DNA of 64,000 bases from contig NZ_JAUNKO010000002.1 in assembly GCF_030532715.1 (NCBI RefSeq), positions 186,001 to 250,000 on the forward strand. Direction: 5' to 3'. Shown here one piece after another: positions 17,793-26,806 of the stretch. Made by a program: the position numbers and the translations under genes. The notes beneath the pieces are model-generated. The model searched no databases and was not told where the DNA came from. It saw only the letters and a list, made by a program, of their open reading frames with translations. The DNA is from Corynebacterium sp. GTDB taxonomy: Bacteria > Actinomycetota > Actinomycetes > Mycobacteriales > Mycobacteriaceae. Each line of letters begins with the position of its first letter. Within the stretch, counting starts at the first letter, position 1.

Positions 17793-17954
17793 GTCGCTTG
17801 TGTGACGTCGCAGTGGCTGGAGCATGTCCCTGCTAACCGTCAGCGACTACCTCTTGAACTGTTGGAATACCTTCAGGTCATCGATGTTACTGGGCATGAT
17901 AGCCGCACTAAGTCCAGCGGGCTCATCCCACGGAAAGGGATACAACTAGGGTAA
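17793..17954 (+). other. Possible coding relic after the IS21 copy
   Basis: A frame without a good start ends in TAA at 17952-17954 and reads QWLEHVPANRQRLPLELLEY, then LQVIDVTGHDSRT. It looks protein-like (balanced composition, few rare codons) but I cannot assign a family. It may be the tail of a gene cut by the IS. The rest of 17640-17960 shows nothing else. Confidence 0.25.
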
Positions 17955-17960
17955 TGGGCG

Positions 17961-18833
17961 TCAGTGTTTGAATTTCTCTTTTAGCGCTGCAAAGTCGCTG
18001 GCGCTCATTGGAATTTCTTCGCGCGAGTAGCACTCAAGATAACTTCCTAGGTGGTTCGCATAGAGGTCTCGGCCATCGCCTGCGGCGCGGATCTTACTGT
18101 GGGGGTTACTCGCACAGGCGAGTCGGTTGCCAAAATATTTAATCGCCCAGCTAAACTCATTAAACTCTGGGTCATATTTGAATGCTGCAATTCTGCCAAT
18201 CAGCGCGCAGATCCAATCGGCGCACTGAACTGTTTGATACAGGTGGCTCTCTACCTCGAGAGGTGGTTCAAGTAGCTTGTCTGCATCCTGATGGGAGAAC
18301 ATGAAGGCCGCGCTGGATGCGAAGATCTGCATGCGTTCTTTTGGTCCTTGTTTGTCCAGTACCATGAGGTGGCGCTGATCCTCGGGGAGAGCCCAATTAA
18401 TACGTTGGATAAGTTGTTTCATCGCGTGGTCGTAGCGCGAAGCTTCATTTTCCCCAGTATTGTCATTCGTACCACGTGGTTTTTCTTGCCCGTAGAAGAT
18501 GATTTGAGCGTCGAGTTCCTTAAGTTTATTGAGCACACGGTTCATCATGTTCCGCACCTCCCTGTACCTATTGATGTTCTGGGTGGTGAGGAGCGCTGCG
18601 CCTTTTTTCTCCCAGTGTTCTACTGGCTTACCTTTGGCAATTACCTTGGCATCGATTTCTGCTTTGAGCCCTTGTTCTTTGATTCTGCGGAATGAGCCTG
18701 AGAGGTCACGGATGTTGTCCGCTGGGATGAGAAAGCCGCCGATGCCGAACACTGGGTGTGTTTTATAGTTCGGGTGAGTGCGGGAGATGTAGGCGCCGTT
18801 GTGTCCGAATTCGTCGAAGTATCCGATGTACAT
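17961..18833 (-). CDS. DUF3800 domain protein
   Basis: This 290-residue DUF3800 protein is from a family common in mobile islands and of unproven function. The N-terminus MYIGYFDEFGHNG holds the family's acidic FDE-G motif (residues 6-10), and a second acidic patch, MVLDKQGPKERM, follows later. The QTVQCADWICALIGRIAAF segment is typical of the C-terminal half, where an Asp after Ala is conserved. The frame is open for 32 codons upstream, but ATG 18833 starts the conserved domain and has AGAGGAAAG before it. The gene stands alone between the IS21 relic and the empty stretch. Confidence 0.78.
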   Translation of the reverse strand: MYIGYFDEFGHNGAYISRTHPNYKTHPVFGIGGFLIPADNIRDLSGSFRRIKEQGLKAEIDAKVIAKGKPVEHWEKKGAALLTTQNINRYREVRNMMNRVLNKLKELDAQIIFYGQEKPRGTNDNTGENEASRYDHAMKQLIQRINWALPEDQRHLMVLDKQGPKERMQIFASSAAFMFSHQDADKLLEPPLEVESHLYQTVQCADWICALIGRIAAFKYDPEFNEFSWAIKYFGNRLACASNPHSKIRAAGDGRDLYANHLGSYLECYSREEIPMSASDFAALKEKFKH

Positions 18834-19155
18834 CTTTCCTCTTGAATGCGCGAAAGCCCGTGCTTGCACACGAGCCTCGGAAGTGGAGCACCTTGGTGCG
18901 TCCAAGCCCATTGTAACGTGTGTTGTCAATTTGGGTCAATTGCTAGGGTTCTGCTTTTAGCCCATGTTCCTTAGTTCTCGTAATGCAGTTCGGCATGGGA
19001 AGGCGTTGAGAGCTTGTTGATGGGGGCGGCGCAGGCGCTGAAACCTTCTGGAAGACATTGTAAGGTCTCACCAGCAATATCGGTTACTTGTTGAAGGTGA
19101 GCTGCAGTCATGTATCGCCGTTTGACACGTGTGGCTTTGACTCATTGAGAAATCA

Positions 19156-19177
19156 AAGTGCGAAATGTGTCGCACTT
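19156..19177. repeat. Perfect inverted repeat AAGTGCGA-N6-TCGCACTT
   Basis: Eight-base arms flank a six-base loop. With one bulged A the arms extend to TCA...TGA. No T-run follows. It could be a regulator site, a recombination site or the stem of a lost terminator. Confidence 0.45.
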
Positions 19178-19914
19178 GAGCCACTGCTGTAGCTATCGGA
19201 CTTGGCCAAACATGCGGTCTGGAGCTGGTAGCGTGGCGATGTGTCGGTTAATTCGGCGACTGTGCGAAAGGGGCATTCCTACGATTCCGTACGGGAAAGG
19301 GAGCGTTCTTCCTAGAATGCTGTCCGGATGAAAACGTTACTGATGGATATGGAGGAGCCGGATCTAATCGATTTCTCGTGCGATACGACGCATTGCCTAG
19401 CGTCAAATTGAATCAGATGTGGTCACAGTGCAACAGAACTACAATATGGGAGTTCCAAAGCTATACACGGAATACCATGTGTGTGGTGCGGAATGAATGC
19501 ATTTATCGGCTCAGGAGGAGATAAGCTGGGGATCAAGTTAAAATACGCTAATGAAAACGCTGGGAAGCTGGGTTAGAATGAACGCTGAGCACGCCATGTC
19601 AGAACGGTTCAAGCTTCTGAAGCTAAAAGATTCCGGAGCGAGAGGATGTTGCAGCTGCGGAGAAATAGTAGGTTTAGCTTTAACATGAACAGAAGACATT
19701 GCAGAAGCTTGAGTTGTCTTCATGGATAAGCAGCGTCAAGTGCTTTCAATTGGAATCGAACATGCGCGTATAGCGACCACGATCTTCTTGAGGTAAATGC
19801 GTGTTTGTTAAATTCCGAAAACTGGAAATAACCGTGTAGAGATCACATTAGGGCGCGAGTAACCGCCAAGCATTACCTCACACCATAACCATGACGGCGT
19901 GCTCTTCCTTTGTA

Positions 19915-20166
19915 TTAAAACATAAAGTAACCTAGGTGGCCCCAGATTCCGAAGAAAAGCGCAGCCACCGAGACCAGCGCCGAGCTGATGGCGCACCCGA
20001 CGTCTAGGAGGAGCGGAGCACAAGCGACCAGCAGTTGATTTTGACGTCGTTCTGCAAGAAACTCTCGAGGAAGTGTGACGCCAAGTGGCGCGTTATCAAA
20101 CTAAGTGAGATGGTCCGCGTTCCACTCAAACAGCGGCGCAAGCGCCAAGGAAGTCAACGATCTGCG
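19915..20166 (-). pseudogene. Possible relic of a small membrane protein gene
   Basis: Read from 20166 down, one frame gives RRSLTSLALAPLFEWNADHLT, a TAG (20103-20101), then FDNAPLGVTLPREFLAERRQ. A long hydrophobic segment follows (LLVACAPLLLDVGCAISSA and on to GIWGHLGYFMF) ending in TAA at 19915. The order of a charged linker followed by a membrane helix looks protein-like. I do not recognise it. Confidence 0.28.
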
Positions 20167-20421
20167 CTACGTTGGTAGTTAAACATCAAGAGCGGCGTTA
20201 CTGTGTATGTCACTGTCGCCCACCAACTACACCATTACGCCGAAAAATGCAGCTAGGTGCCTACGATTTACCCACTTGCAGCTTATCGATCCCGGCATTC
20301 ACCCCTTCTTTTCCCAGTCCACCATCTTATCCCTGAGCGTTTCCTGAATCTGGGTTAAACTGGTTGGGCTTGACATCCTCCTGTCCACCCATCCCACCAC
20401 CCAGTCAAAGAGGAAAAATAC

Positions 20422-23400
20422 GTGTCCAAGGATCTGCTCCGTCTGAGTGATTTGCGGCAGGGGTTGCTATTGCGTGGACTTGTGCCGAATGAGGTGGCCA
20501 AGGTGGTTTCGGTGTCAGTTTTGGCCGAAGACATTGTTGATGTTGTGTTTCAGTTGTCATCGGGCGGGTTTCGTGAGTGCACACTTGAGGCTGGTGATTT
20601 AGGCAGCATTACAGTAGTCGCGGATGAGGATGTCGGCCCAGATTTCAATGGGCAAGCGATGGATTTTCGTCTCGCGGCTGAGGCATTACGTATTAAATAT
20701 GCTGCGCTGTATGATCCGATCGCGGCTGTGAATAGTTCTGACGTTGATCCATTGCCGCATCAGATTAGGGCGGTGTATGGGGAGCTTCTTCCGCGTATTC
20801 CGCTGCGTTTTTTGCTTGCTGATGATCCCGGTGCAGGTAAGACGATCATGGCTGGGTTGTATATTAAGGAGCTTATTCTTCGTTCAGATTGTGAACGCGC
20901 GATTATTGTTGCGCCGGGGGGTTTGGTTGAGCAATGGCGGGATGAGCTTTCACAGAAGTTTGATGTGCATTTTGAGGTGTTCAATCCGTCATCTAATCCA
21001 CAGGCTTCCGCGCAGTTTTCCAATAATGGCTCCAATTGCCTGAATGGCAACCCGTTCGCGGAATCGCCTTATTTGATTGTTCGAATGGATCAGGTTTGTC
21101 GTAGCGAAGTGTTGATGGAACAGCTGCGCGCGGTGGAGTGGGATGTGGCAATCGTGGATGAGGCGCATCGCATGTCAGCACACTATTCCACGTGGATGGG
21201 TGACGTTGAAGCGACGAAGCGTTTTGCGTTGGGACGGGTGTTATCGGAAACCGCGCACAATTTCCTACTGATGACCGCCACTCCGCACGCTGGCAAGGAG
21301 GAAGATTTCCAGCTGTTTATGTCGCTGCTGGACAAGGATCGTTTTGAAGGCCAGTTTCGGGAGGGCGTGCATCGGACGGATACTCAGGGTTTGATGCGCC
21401 GAATGGTGAAGGAGGATCTGCTCACTTTTGAAGGCAAACCGTTGTTTCCGGAGCGTCGTGCCTATACGGTTGCTTACGATTTAAGCCATGGGGAGCGGCA
21501 GCTATATGAGGCTGTCTCTGATTACGTTCGCACGGAGATGGGGCGGGCGGATCGACTGAGCCGAGAAGGGGATGGTAAGCGCGGTAATAATGTTGGCTTT
21601 GCCCTTACGGTATTGCAGCGTAGGTTAGCTTCTAGCCCAGAGGCTATTTTGCGCTCTTTGGAGCGTCGGCAGCGTCGCCTCCAAGATCAGCTCGAACAGT
21701 TTCGGCAGGTTGCGCATCATCGGAGTGGTATTTCGGACGCAGTCGGGGATGTTTCCGATCTCGTGGCTGCGGAAGACGAGTTGGGTTTTGATCAACCCGC
21801 TGTGTTTGAGCAGCGGGTCGATGAGGTGGTGGGTCTTGCTACGGCTGCGCAAACCACTGAGGAATTGCAGTATGAGATTAGGGTTTTGTCCGATCTCATT
21901 ACTGTTGCTCGTGAGGTTCGCGCGCAAGGGGAGGACAGAAAGTGGGTGGAGCTGCGAAATATTCTTAATGAGCAGTTGCTGTCCAAGGATTCTTCCGGCA
22001 AACCCCGCAAGATTATTATTTTCACGGAGCATCGAGACACGCTGAATTATTTGGAGGATAGGATTCGCACGCAATTTGGTCGTGAGGGTGCTGTTTTGTC
22101 AATTCATGGCGGCACGTCGCGTGACGAGCGTTTCGTTGTGCGTGAGCGGTTTACTCATGATCCAGAGGCTGTCGTGTTGTTGGCTACGGATGCCGCCGGT
22201 GAGGGGCTGAACTTGCAGCGTGCGCATTTGATGGTGAATTACGATCTTCCATGGAATCCTAACCGTATTGAACAGCGCTTCGGCCGCGTGCATCGTATCG
22301 GCCAACGCGAGGTGTGCCATTTGTGGAATCTCGTGGCAAATGATACTCGTGAGGGCGCCGTGTTTACCCGCTTGCTCAGCAAAATCAGCAATATGGACCG
22401 CGCCTATAACGGCAATTTGTTTAATGTCCTCGGAGAGCGCGGCGCGTTTCAGGAAAAGTCGCTGAAGGACTTGCTCATTAGCGCCATTCGATACGGCGAC
22501 CGTCCGGACATTCAAGCAAAGCTCAATTACATCATCGATGCTGGCGTCTCTGAGGGGCTCAACAATATGATTGCTGAGCGCGCTTTGCACCCTGGAATGT
22601 TTAATACTTTGGATCTGGAGTCGGTGCGCGAACGCATGGAGCAGGCCCGAGAGCGGAAACTCCATCCTGGTTTTATCAGTTCCTTTTTCATTCCAGCTTT
22701 CGAACGTCTTGGTGGGAGTATTCGCAGGCGGGAGCAGGGGCGTTATGAGGTTGTTCGGGTCCCGCATCGGGTTTTAGAGCAGATGCAAAAGCTGCGCGGT
22801 GTTGCCCCGCCTTCGGCTCGCTATGAGCGGATTACGTTTGAGACGAGATTTATTCGTCGACCTCACTGTGCTGACGCCGCGCTCATTGCCCCTGGGCATC
22901 CGCTATTGCAAGCGGTTATAGAACTCACGATTGCGGATTTGGGGGGTGTGCTTTCCACAGGAGCGGTGTTTATTGATCGCAGCGACACACAATTGGAATG
23001 CCCGTCATTGATGTACACCGTTGAGCAGCGAGTTCGAGCTAGCGCCTCGGACGACACCGTGTCTCATCATTTCGCCTACCTAGTGCTTTCACAGGACGGT
23101 GAGATTTCTGGTACGGCCGCGCCACTCTACTTGGATTATGAGCAGCCGCGCGATGACGAACTGCCGGCCATTAGCAAAATCCTCAACACGGATTGGGTTC
23201 GGCAGAACCACGACACAACTATCAGGGGATGGGCGCATCGCAAAGAGATGAAGCCACGAATCGAGGAGCTGCAACTCCGACGTTCTGCAGAGATTGAGCG
23301 AACCCGCACCCAGGTGCGTGAACGTTTGCGCGCGGAGATAAACCACTGGGATCGCGAATACAACCGTCTTTTGGCCCTAGAGCGCGAAGGCACGATTGGT

Positions 23401-24003
23401 CGTGTTCGCGCTGAAACAGCTAAGAAACGCGTTTTGGACCTTGAGCTCCGCCGAGAGAGACGCATGAGAGAACTGGACGAGTCGCTACGCATTAGCCCCG
23501 CTCCGACCAAGGTCCGTGGCGTCGCTTTGGTTATCCCTAGTGCTCTGATTTCCCCAGAGGTCGCTCGTTTTGCAAAAGACACTAAAGCAGTTGAGCGCCG
23601 AGCGGTTGAGGCTGTGCTTGCGGCGGAGCGCCGCCTCGGCAGGATTCCAACGGAGATGCCCCACAATAACCCGGGTTTTGACGTCCGTTCGGCTGGCGCA
23701 AACGGCACGGTCTATATCGAGGTAAAGGGCCGAATTGTTGGCGCGAACTCGTTCACGGTGACTGTCACCGAGGTGAATTTCGCTCAATCTCATCGAGATA
23801 GTCATATATTAGCCCTGGTCAAGGTGCATCCAGACGGCCCCGAATATGATGAGATCCGCTACCTTACCCAAGCGTTTGACCATATTGAATCTTCGATCAC
23901 TACCCAAGCCTATGATGAAAAATGGTCGGCATATTGGGATCGCGGTAGTCCCCCGAGCCAAAAACTGAATAGCCCAGCTCACAGCACACGAATGGACCAC
24001 TAG
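20422..24003 (+). CDS. SNF2-like helicase with C-terminal DUF3883 domain
   Basis: This large superfamily 2 translocase has 1193 residues, the type found in DISARM-like and related defence islands. The motor has Walker A at 137-141 (DDPGAGKT), DEAH at 246-249, TATPH at 285-289, FTEHRDTLNYL in the second lobe, and motif VI QRFGRVHRIGQ near 618-628. A long helical linker follows. The C-terminal DUF3883 domain has a nuclease-like pattern: D1087 followed by E1100-V-K1102 (IEVKG), resembling PD-(D/E)xK. The GTG start has AGAGGA eight bases upstream. It overlaps the methyltransferase start by one base (TAGTG), so expression is coupled. Confidence 0.88.
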   Translation: MSKDLLRLSDLRQGLLLRGLVPNEVAKVVSVSVLAEDIVDVVFQLSSGGFRECTLEAGDLGSITVVADEDVGPDFNGQAMDFRLAAEALRIKYAALYDPIAAVNSSDVDPLPHQIRAVYGELLPRIPLRFLLADDPGAGKTIMAGLYIKELILRSDCERAIIVAPGGLVEQWRDELSQKFDVHFEVFNPSSNPQASAQFSNNGSNCLNGNPFAESPYLIVRMDQVCRSEVLMEQLRAVEWDVAIVDEAHRMSAHYSTWMGDVEATKRFALGRVLSETAHNFLLMTATPHAGKEEDFQLFMSLLDKDRFEGQFREGVHRTDTQGLMRRMVKEDLLTFEGKPLFPERRAYTVAYDLSHGERQLYEAVSDYVRTEMGRADRLSREGDGKRGNNVGFALTVLQRRLASSPEAILRSLERRQRRLQDQLEQFRQVAHHRSGISDAVGDVSDLVAAEDELGFDQPAVFEQRVDEVVGLATAAQTTEELQYEIRVLSDLITVAREVRAQGEDRKWVELRNILNEQLLSKDSSGKPRKIIIFTEHRDTLNYLEDRIRTQFGREGAVLSIHGGTSRDERFVVRERFTHDPEAVVLLATDAAGEGLNLQRAHLMVNYDLPWNPNRIEQRFGRVHRIGQREVCHLWNLVANDTREGAVFTRLLSKISNMDRAYNGNLFNVLGERGAFQEKSLKDLLISAIRYGDRPDIQAKLNYIIDAGVSEGLNNMIAERALHPGMFNTLDLESVRERMEQARERKLHPGFISSFFIPAFERLGGSIRRREQGRYEVVRVPHRVLEQMQKLRGVAPPSARYERITFETRFIRRPHCADAALIAPGHPLLQAVIELTIADLGGVLSTGAVFIDRSDTQLECPSLMYTVEQRVRASASDDTVSHHFAYLVLSQDGEISGTAAPLYLDYEQPRDDELPAISKILNTDWVRQNHDTTIRGWAHRKEMKPRIEELQLRRSAEIERTRTQVRERLRAEINHWDREYNRLLALEREGTIGRVRAETAKKRVLDLELRRERRMRELDESLRISPAPTKVRGVALVIPSALISPEVARFAKDTKAVERRAVEAVLAAERRLGRIPTEMPHNNPGFDVRSAGANGTVYIEVKGRIVGANSFTVTVTEVNFAQSHRDSHILALVKVHPDGPEYDEIRYLTQAFDHIESSITTQAYDEKWSAYWDRGSPPSQKLNSPAHSTRMDH

Positions 24004-26786
24004 TGACACCTCAAACTAAAAAGAAACTCATTGAAACCTCCCTCCCGCTGGAGGCAATCAATGCTGAGTCCGCCAGGGAAAAGTCGATCCGGCATGGGCA
24101 CCCGTCCACGCTGCATCTATATTGGGCACGCCGGCCCCTAGCTACTTCGCGTGCTGTATTGTTCGCCCAGCTTGTCGACGACCCAGCCTCCCGCCCCGAA
24201 GAGTTTCCCACCCCCGAGGCGCAGGATGCGGAACGCGCCCGCCTACATGAGCTCATGGAAAAACTCATAATTTGGGAAAACAGTAACGATGAACAACTGC
24301 TTGCCCAAGCGCAGGAAGAGATTCGGAAGAGCAATAACGGTGAGCTTCCCGCAGTACTAGACCCCTTCGCGGGGGGGGGGTCAATTCCGCTAGAAGCTCA
24401 GCGTTTGGGGCTGGAAGCCCACGCTAGCGACCTTAATCCTTTGGCGGTGCTGATCAATAAGGCACTGATTGAAATCCCACCAAAATTTGCGGGGCAAACA
24501 CCAATCTTCCCGGGAATTGCACAAGAACAATCTTCCTGGACTCGCGCCGAAGGACTCGCCGCAGATGTTCGGCAGTACGGCCAATGGATGCGTGATGAGG
24601 CCGAAAAGCGCATCGGCCACCTTTATCCAAAAGTAAAAGCTCCGGGTGGCACCGAACACACCGTCATTGCATGGATATGGGCACGCACTGTAACCAGTCC
24701 GAATCCTGCAAACCCCATTGAAACTCCGCTAGTTCGTTCATGGTGGCTGAGCAAAAAGAAAGGCAAAGAAGCCTGGGTTAAAGCCACTGTTACCGACGGC
24801 CGCGTCACCTACGAAGTCCAACACAGCGCTGATGGCCCTAAAGGAGACGACGAGTGGACGATCAAACATGGAAAAGGCGCAAAAGTTGTCGGCGACAACA
24901 CGCCTTTCGACTACCAGTACATTCGTGAAGCTGGGTGTAAAGGAGAAATCGGGCGACAATTAATGGCTATCGTTGCTGAAGGGAATCCAGGGCGATTGTA
25001 TGTCTCACCGAATGATGAACAGAATGCTGCGGCAAACATTGAGTTTGACGGAGTGGCAATTGATGGCGAAATTGCTGATAATCCCAGGTGGTTCTCGCCG
25101 CCAGCATATGGGATGAAATCATTTTTGGACCTGTTCACTCCTCGGCAGTTGGTTGCTCTCACGACGTTCAGTGACCTAGTTTCCGAGGCTAGGGAAAAGG
25201 TTCTCGAGGATGCACTGGCCGCTGGGCTCCCAGCGGGCGAGCGCCTTGAAGCTGGTGGTACTGGTGCTGAAGCCTACGCGGATGCGGTTGCGACGTATCT
25301 TGCACTCGGTGTGAGTAGACTGTCTGATCGCTCATCTAGCCTATGTAGCTGGGATTCAACTCGCGACAGTGTCCGAAATGTTTTCGGTCGTCAAGCTATC
25401 CCGATGGTATGGGACTTTGTTGAAACAAATGTGCTGTCGAGCTCATCAGGTAACTTTCTTGGTCAAATTGATTGGATAAGCAAAGCCATTCTGCACACGC
25501 CGGCTGCACGGAAGGGTGAAGCTCAACAAGTTAGCGCTACCGCTCGGGACTATTCGCAGCTCGTTATTTCCACCGACCCTCCTTATTACGACAATATTGG
25601 CTATTCGGATTTGTCTGATTTCTTCTATGTGTGGCTGCGCAGGAGCCTTCGTACGATTCAGCCAGCGACTGTCGGAACTATGCTTACGCCAAAGAACGAG
25701 GAGCTGGTGGCGAACCCGTATCGCCATAACGGTAAAGCTGGGGCCGAGGAGTTCTTTGTAAAGGGTTTTAATTCGGTGTTTCACCGTATCCGAAAAGACG
25801 ATGTGAATTCCAGTGTTCCTATGACTGTGTACTACGCGTATAAGCAGCAGGATAAGGGTAAGGATGGCACGGCGTCGACAGGCTGGCACACGCTGCTGGA
25901 GGGTTTGATTGGCAGTGGCTGGGAAATCACAGCAACTTGGCCGATGCGCAGTGAGTTGAAAAACCGCATGGTTTCACAGGGCACAAACGCCCTCGCATCA
26001 TCAATCGTGTTGGCGTGTCGCCCGCGGCCGGAGCATGCGCGGACGATTACGCGCCGGAATTTTGTTGCTGCGTTGAAAGCCGAATTGCCGGAATCTTTAC
26101 GCACGTTGATGCAGGGTGCGATTGCTCCGGTGGATTTGGCGCAGGCTGCTATTGGGCCTGGTATTTCGGTGTTTTCGCGGTTTGCTCGGGTGCGGGAAGC
26201 AGACGGTACGGACATGAGTGTGAGGGATGCGCTGTACCTTATTAACGCCACCCTGGATGAGGTGTTGGGGGAGCAGGAATCTGATTTCGATGCGGATACT
26301 CGTTTCGCGGTGAAGTGGTATCGCCAGTATGGCTGGGCTGCGGATAGTGCTGGTCTTGCTGATCAGCTGGCGCGCAGTTCGGACACTTCCATTGGAACGC
26401 TGGAACGTGGCGGTATTTTCGAGGCCAAGGGCGGTAAGGCGCGGTTGCTGGCGCCTAGTGAACTTGATGGGGATTGGGATCCGGCCGCGGATGATCACGT
26501 CAGTGTTTGGGAGGCAACTGTTCGGCTAGCTGCGGTGTTGTCTAAGGTTGGCGCGGATAAAGTCGCTGAATTGCTTTCTGAGGTGCGTCAGAAGGTAAAC
26601 CTCGATGCGGTGAAGGAACTTGGGTTCCTGCTTTTCCACGAAGCTGAGAAAAAGAAGGATTCGGCGGATGCCCTTTTGTTTAACGGCTTGGTCCGTTCAT
26701 GGAATGAACTGAATGAACAGGCCCGGCAATATGCAGCAACGCCGCGGGTAACTCAAGAGTCTTTGTTGTTCGAAAACGACAATTAA
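24003..26786 (+). CDS. DUF1156 DNA amino-methyltransferase
   Basis: This 927-residue DNA methyltransferase is of the kind associated with DUF499 ATPases in defence islands. An N-terminal DUF1156 region (residues 5-60) contains SLPLEAINAESAREKSIRHG. The AdoMet motif DPFAGGGS is at 120-127 and the catalytic DPPY at 525-528, which predicts N6-adenine or N4-cytosine methylation. The wide spacing between the motifs holds an inserted target-recognition-like part. Three glycine codons GGG plus a preceding GCG make a ten-G run at 24371-24380 inside the AdoMet motif, a likely slippage site. The gene starts with GTG overlapping the helicase stop. The frame is intact here (ON). Confidence 0.88.
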   Translation: MTPQTKKKLIETSLPLEAINAESAREKSIRHGHPSTLHLYWARRPLATSRAVLFAQLVDDPASRPEEFPTPEAQDAERARLHELMEKLIIWENSNDEQLLAQAQEEIRKSNNGELPAVLDPFAGGGSIPLEAQRLGLEAHASDLNPLAVLINKALIEIPPKFAGQTPIFPGIAQEQSSWTRAEGLAADVRQYGQWMRDEAEKRIGHLYPKVKAPGGTEHTVIAWIWARTVTSPNPANPIETPLVRSWWLSKKKGKEAWVKATVTDGRVTYEVQHSADGPKGDDEWTIKHGKGAKVVGDNTPFDYQYIREAGCKGEIGRQLMAIVAEGNPGRLYVSPNDEQNAAANIEFDGVAIDGEIADNPRWFSPPAYGMKSFLDLFTPRQLVALTTFSDLVSEAREKVLEDALAAGLPAGERLEAGGTGAEAYADAVATYLALGVSRLSDRSSSLCSWDSTRDSVRNVFGRQAIPMVWDFVETNVLSSSSGNFLGQIDWISKAILHTPAARKGEAQQVSATARDYSQLVISTDPPYYDNIGYSDLSDFFYVWLRRSLRTIQPATVGTMLTPKNEELVANPYRHNGKAGAEEFFVKGFNSVFHRIRKDDVNSSVPMTVYYAYKQQDKGKDGTASTGWHTLLEGLIGSGWEITATWPMRSELKNRMVSQGTNALASSIVLACRPRPEHARTITRRNFVAALKAELPESLRTLMQGAIAPVDLAQAAIGPGISVFSRFARVREADGTDMSVRDALYLINATLDEVLGEQESDFDADTRFAVKWYRQYGWAADSAGLADQLARSSDTSIGTLERGGIFEAKGGKARLLAPSELDGDWDPAADDHVSVWEATVRLAAVLSKVGADKVAELLSEVRQKVNLDAVKELGFLLFHEAEKKKDSADALLFNGLVRSWNELNEQARQYAATPRVTQESLLFENDN
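24371..24380 (+). repeat. Poly-G tract (G10) in the methyltransferase AdoMet motif
   Basis: Ten consecutive G occupy the third base of GCG and three GGG codons of DPFAGGGS. A gain or loss of one G would shift the frame at about codon 124 and remove both catalytic parts. I noticed no longer single-base run in the window. Confidence 0.95.
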
Positions 26787-26806
26787 ACACAGGAGAAAAC
26801 AAAACA

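Larger units (their letters stand above)
18930..20421. other. About 1.5 kb nearly gene-free region upstream of the defence operon
   Basis: No intact gene is supported. It contains a perfect inverted repeat (19156-19177), a possible membrane-protein relic on the minus strand (19915-20166) and scattered short frames. Base composition seems more AT-rich than the flanks. A TAAACT (20356-20361) upstream of the helicase gene could serve as a -10 box, and AGAGGA before GTG 20422 is the ribosome-binding site. Confidence 0.5.

Noticed and set aside
11650..20103. All in-frame stops in the broken genes (IS3 orfB, HxlR-type gene, istA, the 19915-20166 relic) are TAG, hinting at amber suppression
   Set aside because: TAG is also the normal final stop of intact genes here (for example ychF and the helicase), the neighbours also carry frameshifts, and the sample is small. 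Ordinary decay explains it.
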